The position numbers and the translations under genes were made by a program. The notes below the pieces were generated by a model that was given only the letters and a program-made list of their open reading frames with translations, had not been told where the DNA came from and ran no database searches. A stretch of DNA of 64,000 nt from Acanthornis magna (Eukaryota > Chordata > Aves > Passeriformes > Acanthizidae): assembly GCA_036785705.1 (NCBI GenBank), contig JAWUZG010000029.1:12105501-12169500 (forward strand), in the 5' to 3' direction. Positions 1 through 9,317 of the stretch are shown here, piece after piece; position 1 is the first letter of the stretch, and the number at the start of each line of letters is the position of its first letter.

Positions 1-445
1 ATGAGCAACTTGTGTTTTCTTGTCTCGGGGTCTGAACTAGCGTTTGACAAACCACTGTAATAACATACCTGTTATTATTATACCAACACTGCAAATACTG
101 GTGACTACATGTGGGCACCTCAGACTTTTGTGCCTGCGATATTCTGCTCCATGTGGTTCGCTTTCCTTTCCAAACACGGGGGTGATCTGAAACACCCCAA
201 ATAACACAGCGTCCTTCCACAGACTAACCTTAATTAGGCTAAAAAACCACCCAAGGCAATGCAAACAGCTAACTAGTTTGTCCGATGCCTGAAACCATTT
301 GGAAGAACACATCTCGCTACACGCGGAACAGAACCGAGGAATCCTTCGCGCTGTTTACAGTTGTTACTAATTTGCTTTTGCCGTTCCTCGACACCATCAA
401 TCGATCCACGCCCGGGCTGAAATAGCAGGATAAAGTAGACGGGTT
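1..445. other. Intronic flank of the putative first exon
   Basis: This is the stretch just downstream (minus strand) of the donor at 452. It has intermediate base composition with a few CpGs near 320-420 and no repeat that I recognise. The open frame at 37-312 on the minus strand lacks any family signature. Nothing else is supportable here. Confidence 0.4.
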
Positions 446-455
446 TACTTACAGA
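446..455 (-). promoter_or_regulatory. Strong minus-strand 5' splice site (CT|GTAAGTAA)
   Basis: The reverse complement reads TCT|GTAAGTAA, with the cleavage point between 453 and 452. It matches the U1-complementary consensus at every position from +1 to +6. It lies about 70 bp beyond the GC-rich core of the island on its minus-strand downstream side, as expected for the end of a first exon. Confidence 0.65.
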
Positions 456-670
456 GATCTCGTAGCTCCATCGTTCCCGATGACAAATTCACCTCCCACA
501 CGGCAGCGAGCGAGCAAATGACTTAATGCTGCGCTCCGCGGGCGGCACGGCGCGCTGGGGCAGCAGCGGCACAGGGTCCGTGGCGAGGCTCTCGGCGGAG
601 ACCCGAGCCCGGCGCAGCCATGTGAGAGGCGCTGCCCGCGGCCGCGCACCTTCGGCCGCCGCCGCTGCCC
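453..670 (-). other. ELMO1: Putative alternative non-coding first exon of short ELMO1 isoform
   Basis: On the minus strand the CpG island leads to GAGATCTCT|GTAAGTAAACC, a near-consensus donor with GT at 452-451, so the exon ends at 453. The 5' edge (about 670) is set only by the TATA-like element at 705-698. The frame that would enter the next ELMO1 exon in phase 0 is closed by TGA at 491-489 and has no ATG after it, so the exon would be 5' UTR with translation starting at the internal Met of the next exon. Two upstream ATGs are present: one at 621-619 opens a 32-codon frame (MAAPGSGLRR...) closed by TAA at 525-523, and one at 471-469 in strong context (A at -3, G at +4) reads MELRDL and runs out of the exon in another frame. 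RNA evidence would be decisive. Confidence 0.55.
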
Positions 671-775
671 GCGCCGCGGGCTCCGCGCGTAGCTCCGCTT
701 ATGTGCCGGGCGCCCGGCGGGCTCCCATTGGCACGGGCGGGCGGCGGCAGCCAATGGCAGCCCACTCCCGCGGCA

Positions 776-785
776 GGGAAACTCC
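776..785 (+). promoter_or_regulatory. NF-kappaB-like site in the CpG-island promoter
   Basis: GGGAAACTCC fits the palindromic consensus GGGRNNYYCC. It lies upstream of the TATA-like and CCAAT elements for minus-strand transcription. ELMO1 is strongly expressed in haematopoietic cells, so such a site would make sense, but a ten-base match is weak evidence on its own. Confidence 0.35.
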
Positions 786-816
786 TGCCCGCTTATTTAG
801 CATCTCGGGAGACCAT

Positions 817-828
817 ATTTCCGAGGAA
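817..828. promoter_or_regulatory. Paired inverted ETS-type half sites
   Basis: TTTCCGAGGAAG contains TTCC and GGAA in inverted order separated by two bases, near the middle of the CpG island. Paired ETS cores are common in promoters of immune-expressed genes. This is motif-level evidence only. Confidence 0.3.
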
Positions 829-1035
829 GAGCGCCGCTTCCCTCGCATCCTGCCATCGCAAGGCGGGGATGAATAGATCAGAGATCACCGTCTCCGGGGC
901 TCCCCCTCCCCGCCCGCTCGGTTGGTCCCGGAGCCAGGCGCTCACCCAGAGGAAGCGCTGATGGGGACCCGGCACCCGCGTCCACCTTGGCGGGGGCCGC
1001 GGGGGAGCGCGCCGGAGCTCCACAATTACTCGCTC

Positions 1036-1051
1036 CATCGCCATGGAAACA
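1036..1051 (-). promoter_or_regulatory. RFX X-box-like element
   Basis: The minus strand reads GTTTCCATGGCGATGG. The left half and the ATGG centre resemble the RFX X-box (GTTGCCATGGCAAC), but the right half is degenerate. It lies at the far edge of the CpG island. Confidence 0.25.
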
Positions 1052-1331
1052 GCCTGGATGCAGCGGGCTGGATTTGTGCAGCACATCTGCTGCCAGGCTC
1101 ATAATCAACTGCAATCTCATCCTTTTCCCTCTGCTCTCGCCGCTTATTTGATTGTGAGTTTGCTTTCTCTTTTCATATGTGCTGGGAAAGTACACGCAGA
1201 CAGAGCTGTATACATGTTGACTTTCTCCCTGTGCAAACACGCCATGACACACGTATGTATGTGCACATACCCCAGGAGTATTCACTTGGATGCAAGCATA
1301 TGCTAAGGAGATACACTCTCTGTGTGCCACA

Positions 1332-1768
1332 TCATAGAATCATGGAATGGTGAAATATCTCGATCCAACCCCCCCGCTATGAGCAGAGGTAGCTTTTAAA
1401 AGTGCTGGTTGCTCAAAGTCCCATCCAACCTGGCCTTGAACACTTGAACACTTGCCAGGGATGGTGCATCCACAGCTTCTCTGGCAATCTGTCCCACTGC
1501 CTCATTACCCACACAGTAAAAAATTTCTTCTTAATATCTAACCTAAACCAACCCTCTTTCACTTTAAGGCCATTACCCCTCATCCTGTCGCTCCACGTCC
1601 TTGTGAAAAGTCCCTCTCCAGCTAAGGAAAGTGCCCTAAAGTCTCCCTGAAACCTTCCCTTCTCCAGGCTGAACAACCACAACTCTCTCAAGCCTGCTTT
1701 CATAGGAGAGCTGCTCCAGCCCTCTGATCATCTTCTTGGCCCTCCTTTGGACTTGCTCCAACAAATAA
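1332..1768 (-). mobile_element. CR1 non-LTR retrotransposon, 5'-truncated copy
   Basis: The + strand begins tcatagaatcatggaatgg, the reverse complement of the avian CR1 3' octamer end. It continues with hallmark CR1 segments such as gctcaaagtcccatccaacc, ggccttgaacactt, aatttcttcttaatatctaa, ccctctttcactttaaggcc, and a distal part ending cctcctttggacttgctcc. The element therefore lies on the minus strand and keeps only its 3' 440 bases, as is usual for CR1. The copy carries small deletions and an 8-bp tandem duplication (TTGAACAC, 1436-1451), so it is not recent. The open frames over it (1402-1650 on + and 1413-1703 on -) are by-products of this repeat. Confidence 0.95.
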
Positions 1769-4700
1769 TACACCTTATTCACATTTCAAGTTTAAGTAAC
1801 TGGCCAGCAGAAGACAAGACCACTGTCAAAATACTGTATTTTGCTTTCCAGTTCCATATATTGTATCTCTCCAAAACAAGGTGAAAATCTGAGACAGCTA
1901 TTAGGAAACCTCCAAAAATGCATCTGGCACCCACCGACAATGACCTGAATCTTCATGCAACTAATTCTACACTGGATATTTCCTGTCCTTTTCAAGGCTT
2001 GATGAAACACATCACTAGGAAATCTTTATGTACAAAAGGGTTGTTAGTCATTTACAAAAACTCTGTCCTAACCTCTGACAATATAAGGACGAAGAGATGA
2101 TTAGAAGAAAGGAAGCAACAGTGGAGAGAGGGAAAAGATTCCTAAGCCAACAATGCAGTCAGCAAAGGAAGAGTTTGACATTTGGGGGTAATTCTTGGCT
2201 GCCCCTCAGACTTTCTGTGGGACAAGTGATAAAAATCTTTCATTCTTTCTATGTTTCTGTTACTGGAACTGCAAGGTGAGGAGAAAAATTCATGCATTTA
2301 TATTAAAAAGATAACCTCAGACAGACCATGAGACACTGATACACTACCATTATGGTGTTAAGAAAGAATTTCAGATGGAAAAAATGAGGATATATTCTTT
2401 TTTCAGGAACTGTTACTTTCATTTATTTAACTAAAAGAAGAAGAAGAAAAAAATAAAAGCCCTTCTTAAAAAGCCTCAACACTTCTATATTGGTCTAGTA
2501 ACAGAAATCATTTGCCATGGAAAATAGAAGCATTTTAAAATGCACCATGACAGAGCTTCGCAAGTAGATTCACAGATCTCCTTGTACAATAAAGGCCACT
2601 CCTTAAATGTCTGCTACCTGAGTCTAATGCAGAGTCCAGGAAGGTCTTCCAAGCCTCTTGAGCAAGGCCAAGGCCTTGAGGCCAGGCCTCAAGAGCAAGG
2701 CCAAGAACAGAGAGCTACACCAGAGATCTGGCTTTTCAGGGCATCTGTGACTCAATTATAATTCTTGACATAGAAAGGAGCTTCTGAGAGAACTGAGGCT
2801 GAGGATGCCGTAAGGGCTCATTTCTGGCAATGCTGTACTTCCGGCTTTTCATTTGCCTTTGGAGTGGCACCATCTCTGTAAGGATTACCCTGAACTTGCC
2901 AACTTTTGCAGTCATTCTTTCAGTTCTGAAATATTAAACTGTGGAAAGATATTCAATGTGCATTTTAAGGGAATGGGGGCTAATTAAAAAGCCTAGACTC
3001 ACTGAAAAAACTTGCTGGGGAAAAAAGCAATCTGTCCAGTTTCATTCCTCTCCCACCCCTCCTTCCACCTAAATCATACAGGGAAGAGGGTGGTCTGACA
3101 GTGCGGGGCATGCTCTGTCATTTGCCTGTGAATGGTGAAACACTTCAGCAGTTCCAATGTTATTTTTGCTAGCTGTAATTGTCATGCCATGGACTGGAAG
3201 CGTTGTCAATATGTAGAGCTTAAAATAGTCACGCAAACCAAGAAGTTTAAATTCTACTCAACAACAAAAACCAAATGGCACATTCCTAGGAGGTCTCTAC
3301 AACTAATATTTTTTAAAGCCAATATTAAATTGAAGAAGTTCCTAATGCAATAATTTGTTCCTCTCTGTTATGTGATAAACAGAGTTCAAAATTCTTCATT
3401 AGGCTGTGCTTTGTTAAACAAAGCCTCACTGCAAAGAAAAAAATAATGATTACTAGAGCAACTTTTATGTATCTGGAGAAACTTTCCCTTGGCCCAGTTT
3501 CAAAAACTCCCATCTGCATTTCACAGGCTGACAGGGAGAAGATTGTGTCCCAGATTAGGGCAACCAGTCAAGAACTCAGAAGACCCATTTTTAAGGTCTT
3601 TTCTTTCATAGGAAAGGAGCAGAAGTGACAGAGATCTCTGCTTCTGACAACAGCAAGCCGCTAAATTTAAGGTTATGAAATCTCACCTTTGTCACTTCCT
3701 TTTCTTAGTAATCTCTCCTGCAAATTGCATTTCTTTTCCTCACAAGGTTGTGTTGTGACAATAAACACACTAAGAATTTCATTGCAGTCTAAAGCAGGAC
3801 AGGACACAGATACCTAAGAAAACTTTTAAGGGAGATCAAAAATTCAAGCCTAGAAAAATCCAGGCACTTCAAAGCAGCATAATAAATAAGATTTGTGAAA
3901 AAATATTCTAAGATAGCAGGATAAAATGATGCTGTTCAACCAAAAGGATAAAAGATTTCCAGGAAGGCTTCACACCAAAGCTGCTACTTGTCAATCCGAC
4001 AGCAGCTCCTGCAAGTATGCTGTCATGGGCTAAGACCTGTTTGTGTGTGGGAGCTGAGGAACAATCAGTGATGATATAATGCTTACTCATCCTTCTAGAT
4101 CGTGGGTTTTTCTTTTTTTAGCCTGGATACCTAAAGGGGAAGATGGTTAACCTACTAAGAGTTCCCAAGTTGCAGACTCCCTGGTTGGTTTCCAGTGAGT
4201 CCTCTCCCAGTGCCACAAATTACCTGCTAATTCTGAGTAAACTTTCAAGTCCTTTCAAAAGTCCATTTGTAGAAGCAGCTGATTTGCACCAGGAACAGCT
4301 AGTCCTATTGATTTATTCCACGAAGACCTACAGATCTCCCTTTCACATGTGTATTCTTGAAGTGACAATTAGGACCTAGTCTGTAGATAATACAGACAAG
4401 TATTTCAGAGACTTCCAAGGCCATATTTCACATTTAGTTCAGTTTTTCACAAATGTTAGTATCAGAAAACCTCATACCTCTTTTATCAGGAGGCCCCTAC
4501 ACCTTATTTCAAATGAGCAGGTTTGAGGATTTGGGTTGCAGTTTGTTTTTTTCCTAATACCACTGCATCAGAAAGAAGTTTTTGCATGACAACACATAAA
4601 CACAAATTAAAATTAAAATGCTGGGCCAGAGTATAAAGAGACATCTATCCTTTCTGCCATTTAAGACAGCTTTACTACAAACCACAAAGCTTATCTGACT

Positions 4701-7700
4701 AGGAACACACAAGTGATATATAAGCTGCTGGAAACAGTCAGGAACACAGCTTTGCAAATCAGATTAGACATGACCTTCAGAGGTGATCTGCCACCATAGC
4801 ACCCAGAAAGTCTATATGAACTACAGAACCACAGAACCTTTCATTCTGCAAAGCATTTCCACCAGCCAAGCACCAATGGGAGCATTCAGTGTTCACTACC
4901 TTCCCCTGTGCTATGACCACAGGGAGCATTTAATTCTCTTCCTGAGCCACTGGGTAAGTTGCCCTCATTCTGAGGATGCACACACATGTTAAAAGACTTC
5001 AAGATACAAAGATGTGCATTAAAGAAGATCTCCACTTGTCTTATACAAATGAAATCAGAGCTTTATAGAATTTCATGGAACAGTCCTGGACATACACAAC
5101 CATAGCCTGGACGATGACTGTCGAGGGGTGTTGAATTTGTAATTCTTCTTCATCTTCTCTGACAACTGAAGCTCTTCAGCTAAGCCAAAGACAGCCTACA
5201 AACAATCCTGAAATTGGCTACAGGAGCTGACATGAATATTTCTCAGTTTTCCTATTGCTAAATGATTACATATAGTCTGAGTAGTGAAAGAAGACTTCCT
5301 AGTCTAGACAAGATGACTGTAGGCTCCATTTCCACCTCCAATGTTAACTCCAAGAAGATCTAAGATGCCTTGTCTTTGATACAGAACCAAAATATCCACG
5401 TCTTAGAAAAACAAAAACCCAAAAAATAACTAAACAAAAAGAAGAAAGGCACCACAACTGCACATAAGAAACCTAGTCTGAAAAAGGAAGAAATAGAAAC
5501 TGGGTTGCTTAGAGGAAGACTATTCTGTCACTGTGAACAAATTTGGAGTTGCATAGATTTTGATACATGCACAAAGAAAAAAACAAGAAAATTATTTCTA
5601 ACCTTGACACTGGGTACAGCAGAAAAACAACCTCAAGTGATGTTTAGGTTTGGCGGTAGTGTCATATACGATCATAGTTTGTCTTTGGATAGCTATCATA
5701 TTAAAAAAGCCCTTAAAATATACAAGCCCCTGGAGCTGTCTGCAACCTTTGTGTCTTGCCATTTCAAACATACATTGCAGTCATATAGCATGAGAGGGCA
5801 CTGAAGAATTTCAAATCAATTTTAATAAATTCAGACAGTAGACAGCAAAAGGTTTCACAGTACACATCATCGGCTTCAGGATTCCTTACATAGCACTCGT
5901 AAATACACAACCGCAAGACCTCAGAAATCACCTTATGAGTTTTTAAATTTTCAGTATATTCAGACCATATGGGCACTATTTGCAAATCTATCACATATTC
6001 TTTATCCACTGTTGGGGTTAGGATTTTGCCTGCTCCCTCCTTTTCCCACATTGTTCAAGTGCATATTGTAATTTTGTATCAAAACCCTGTGCAACATACT
6101 GAGAGAATTTTCAGTCATGTCATTGTAATCTCAATTCTCTCATTCAATCACTTTGTCTGGAGTACACATGGCCAGGACAGAACAATTTCACATTGCTGCA
6201 GCATTTTACCTTCCATCTTTAGCAACTTCTCCAGCTCATGCTTTGCACAGCCTGCCAAACAAGCAACAGAAGCTGGGTTTATCTTTAATCCAAACAGTAT
6301 AAGACTTCCATTTAATGCTTGGGTCTCTGTAGGACGGGCAGTGGAGTGTACATCGTACTAATGCTGTTGGAACAAATCACGCCCTGTAGGTGCTTGGTCT
6401 TGCCTCTCTTACATGCGTGCATGCTCCCCTTCATCTTACTCATTAGTGCACTGAGGTTTTCTTCTTCTGGAAGTTAAATCTCTACTTGATAATATGAAAT
6501 AGCAACAGAATGATTTCTTTAGCTTTTCTCTTTTTAACAAAACCAAAGAACAATAGGATGGAAAAAATAAAGGAAAAAATAATCTGTCTCAGTTATCAGA
6601 ACTCAGTCTGATGCTGTCATGGTTCACTGTTTAAATAATGATGTATGGCTTTTTTTAATATGTTAATTACATAAATAGGTACTTAGGAACTACTTAAACA
6701 GAAGATTATTTACCCCATTGACTGTAGAAACCCATGTGTCAGCACATCTGCTGCACAGGAAGATTAAATCTGTTCACACAAAACTCATGCTCTCCCTTGC
6801 TAATGGAGGAGAGATTAGTAGTGTGAGTCCTGGAGCAGGGGCTTTAGGGTTTACCCAACAGACCCTTAAGACTGTCACAATGGATGATGCTAGCAAACAT
6901 CTCTGGATTTCTAAAACCCAAGTATTTACTTGCCAATGCCTTCTGGGAAAAGAAACGGGATTTTTGTTGAGGAGAGTTTTCTATGTGTGTGTTTTCATTT
7001 CAAAAGCTTCTGCTGTGTGTTATTTAAGAGTAACAATCAGACACCCAGTAGCGTTAAGAGGAACTGCATTGCTGTGATTGTGCACCTTTCAGGCCAGACT
7101 GACAAAGCCAATTGATGATGTTTAGAACGAGTGTACTGAAAACAACTCAATTACAGTTATCTTTGCCTTGGTTCTCCTTCCCAGCTTCTGCCAAAGGACC
7201 TCCAGACTATTATTTTAATAGTTGTTGATGAGGGCCAATCCATGTTAATCACACCCCCCGTAGCAGTGCTTTTGCACCCCAGGTTTGCAGGGAAGGGTGT
7301 GGGAAGGCCCCGGTGGTGCAGAAAGAGATCACCAAGGCTACAGTTGATGAGAAGAACAGAAAACACGAGTCCAGTTTCCAGGTCCAGCAAGCAGATAACA
7401 AATTTTCCTGGGAAGAACGCATTCTGTCTGCTTCCTCCTCATGCAGGAATGAAAGTCAAATCAATGCTCACATAAACTGAATGAACAGTTAGGGCTGTTT
7501 ACCATGGAGTTATTGCAAGTGTGCTCTAATAGGAGCAATTTACTGAGTGAACACTTAGCTTCAGCTAGAAAGGGCAATATCCTCCACACCCTCATAAGGT
7601 AATTCGGAGCACACAAAATGAGCTCCTGATGCTTCTATTCTGTGTCAGCCTCTGGAAGCAGGCATCGGTTCCCAAGGATTTCAAACGCTCCCTGAGCTGG

Positions 7701-7749
7701 GCTTTGCAAACATCCCCTCCTCAGAGACACTAGCAGCCACTTTTTCAAT
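1769..7749. other. AT-rich intronic sequence without a recognised gene
   Basis: Apart from the palindrome and direct repeat at 2660-2705, I see only AT-rich intronic sequence with short A or T runs. The longest open frame (5969-6361 on +, 130 codons) has no recognisable motif and no flanking splice context that stands out. Confidence 0.5.
2660..2705. repeat. 19-bp palindrome flanked by 13-bp direct repeats
   Basis: The arms CTTGAGGCC (2675-2683) and GGCCTCAAG (2685-2693) are perfect reverse complements around a single A. Copies of GAGCAAGGCCAAG lie at 2660-2672 and 2693-2705, 33 bp apart. The block is GC-rich inside AT-rich DNA. No family was recognised. Confidence 0.8.
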
Positions 7750-7759
7750 CCGTGTACAT

Positions 7760-7910
7760 GGAAATGTGCAGCCAAATATACATACCCCAAACACGTGTCG
7801 CATGCACAACAGCAGCGTGCCCACACACGCCCATTCACAGCCAAACGGAGTATAAATAACCTCCCTGTATAAATAGTCTTGCTTAAATGAAGCCTCTTGC
7901 TTAAATAAGG
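7760..7910 (+). promoter_or_regulatory. Motif cluster with doubled TATAAATA boxes
   Basis: An 8-bp palindromic E-box ACACGTGT is at 7791-7798. GTATAAATA occurs at 7850-7858 and 7867-7875. TTGCTTAAAT occurs at 7879-7888 and 7897-7906. The stretch before the first TATA is richer in G+C and CpG than its surroundings. It could be an intronic enhancer or a weak TATA promoter on the plus strand, or a short local duplication that has diverged. No exon downstream was recognised. Confidence 0.3.
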
Positions 7911-9265
7911 CTGGCAGAAATACTCTTCCTTTATGCTGCCTGTTTCATCTCATGTTTTAAGTCTGGAAAGTGGCAACTCTGTTGGAATGACTGGAGGAAC
8001 CCCACTCAAAGTCAATAGATAAGAAGGACAGGTGAGCTCAGCATCATGACATCACTGGTGAAGATTTCGTGGAAAGAATAAAAGGCAGGCAATTTCTTTT
8101 TCATATATGTCTCTGATGTCAAGACAGATAAATATTAGTAAGACAGGCAATAAGAAATTGCAAACAATCAGATGAGATCCTCAAGCACTAAAACAGCAGC
8201 CCACACAAAACCAAAGTTATAAAAATAAACCTTACCTTCTCAGTTTAAAAAAACAGAGAAAAAAAGGAAAAAGTATTAGAAAAGGGAAGGTAACTTTTCC
8301 CTCTTTCTCGGCATCTTTGGAGGGACACCAGATGACTGTCCATACTCCTCACTGTGCTCATGTCTGTATTCATCAATATGGTTTTATGGACATTTTCTGT
8401 CTTATCCTTTTCAAAACATTTCAAGAAGCTGTTAAGACTGCTTTCTCTGAAGATGGGTAGGAAGGACCGGCTGTCAGAAAGGACTCTCTGAACCTCCCTC
8501 CAGCAACCCTGCTTCACATTCAGCCCACACACCAGGCCCAGCTCTATCAGTGTTCTGGCTCACTTTGTCAGGGCTGTTGCATCTGCTCAGAGCTTCCTTC
8601 CCGCTAATGAGTCTCTCTCTAACTGATCTTCAGAGTACATATTTCTTCAGTCTCGATCATCCACGAGCTAAAGATGCTGTCAACACTGCGGCATGGCAGT
8701 GCTTGCCATCGCAGAGACAAATCCCGCCTGGTACTCTCCTCACTGAACCCTCTGCTCTTTGCACATGGTAGGTGGAATGATTACTTCATCTTCCAAGTGA
8801 GGAGACAAATTTATAAAGGTCAAGCAGTGCAGAGGAACTTGCAACAGTGGGTACAAGCTCCAAATTTTCCTCACTCTTCATTATCCTCTGAAACACAAAC
8901 ATCCACAATGCTAAGCCGGTAGCATGTCTACCTGTTACATTACTGCTTTGTTCAGGGTGGGACCATTTTCATTCCATTAATGCTTTCCTTTAAAAACATT
9001 TCAGAATTGGTTTTAAAAAAATAAAAATAGATGTTTAAAAAGATTTCAGTCTTCCTTAATCATGCAGGGATATATTTTCAAAGCAATATGCCAGGAGTAT
9101 TCCACGTGACTCCCATTCATGTTAAAATTAGAGTCACCAGAATAAACCCCATATGCTGCTTTGAAAAGGTACTGCAATGTGTCCAAGGAAAATTTTGCAG
9201 CTTAATGCTGCTTGCACAATTTTTTGCCTGCTTTTCTTCTTTTGATTTATAAATAGATTTTTTAA

Positions 9266-9267
<2 letters not shown>
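7911..9267. other. AT-rich intronic sequence without a recognised gene
   Basis: No repeat family, splice-bounded open frame or RNA gene was recognised. Open frames at 8245-8532 and 8550-8922 have no motif I know. Confidence 0.5.

Positions 9268-9310
<43 letters not shown>
9268..9310 (-). repeat. T43 homopolymer (poly-A on the minus strand)
   Basis: An uninterrupted run of 43 T occurs on the + strand. CR1 elements do not end in poly-A, so this could be the tail of another retroposed sequence on the minus strand (body at higher coordinates) or a simple microsatellite. An AATAAA on the minus strand lies about 75 bp before the tract, too far for a typical poly-A signal, and I could not find a target-site duplication. 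The length is liable to assembly error. Confidence 0.9.

Positions 9311-9317
<7 letters not shown>

Larger units (their letters stand above)
525..1030 (-). promoter_or_regulatory. ELMO1: CpG-island promoter, likely internal ELMO1 promoter
   Basis: This is the only stretch of the window with dense CpG and very high G+C; the flanks are AT-rich. Seen directly: a CCAAT box on the minus strand at 731-727, a second CCAAT on the plus strand at 751-755, a TATA-like CACATAAG on the minus strand at 705-698 (about 22 bp downstream of the minus-strand CCAAT), and another AT element CTAAATAAG at 800-792. This spacing favours minus-strand initiation near 670. It lies in the intron after the exon ending at Lys479. 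Mammalian ELMO1 has a 247-residue isoform beginning at Met481 with a different 5' UTR, and this island sits where its promoter would be. Bidirectional activity is possible, since island sequence continues to about 1030. Assignment to ELMO1 rather than to an unrelated or antisense transcript is inference. Confidence 0.7.

Noticed and set aside
526..876. Open frames on both strands across the CpG island (449-754 and 523-765 on minus, 526-876 and 701-961 on plus)
   Set aside because: High G+C removes stop codons, so long frames are expected. They consist of Arg/Ala/Gly/Pro-rich low-complexity residues and no family is recognisable. One minus-strand frame contains the 32-codon upstream frame mentioned under the first exon.
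1142..1162. Possible plus-strand donor (ATT|GTGAGT) downstream of the CpG island
   Set aside because: The base before the cut is not G and there is no identified downstream exon, so a divergent transcript cannot be supported from sequence alone.
1402..1703. Overlapping open frames on + and - strands
   Set aside because: They lie fully inside the CR1 copy and are in its 3' untranslated part, not in its reverse transcriptase.
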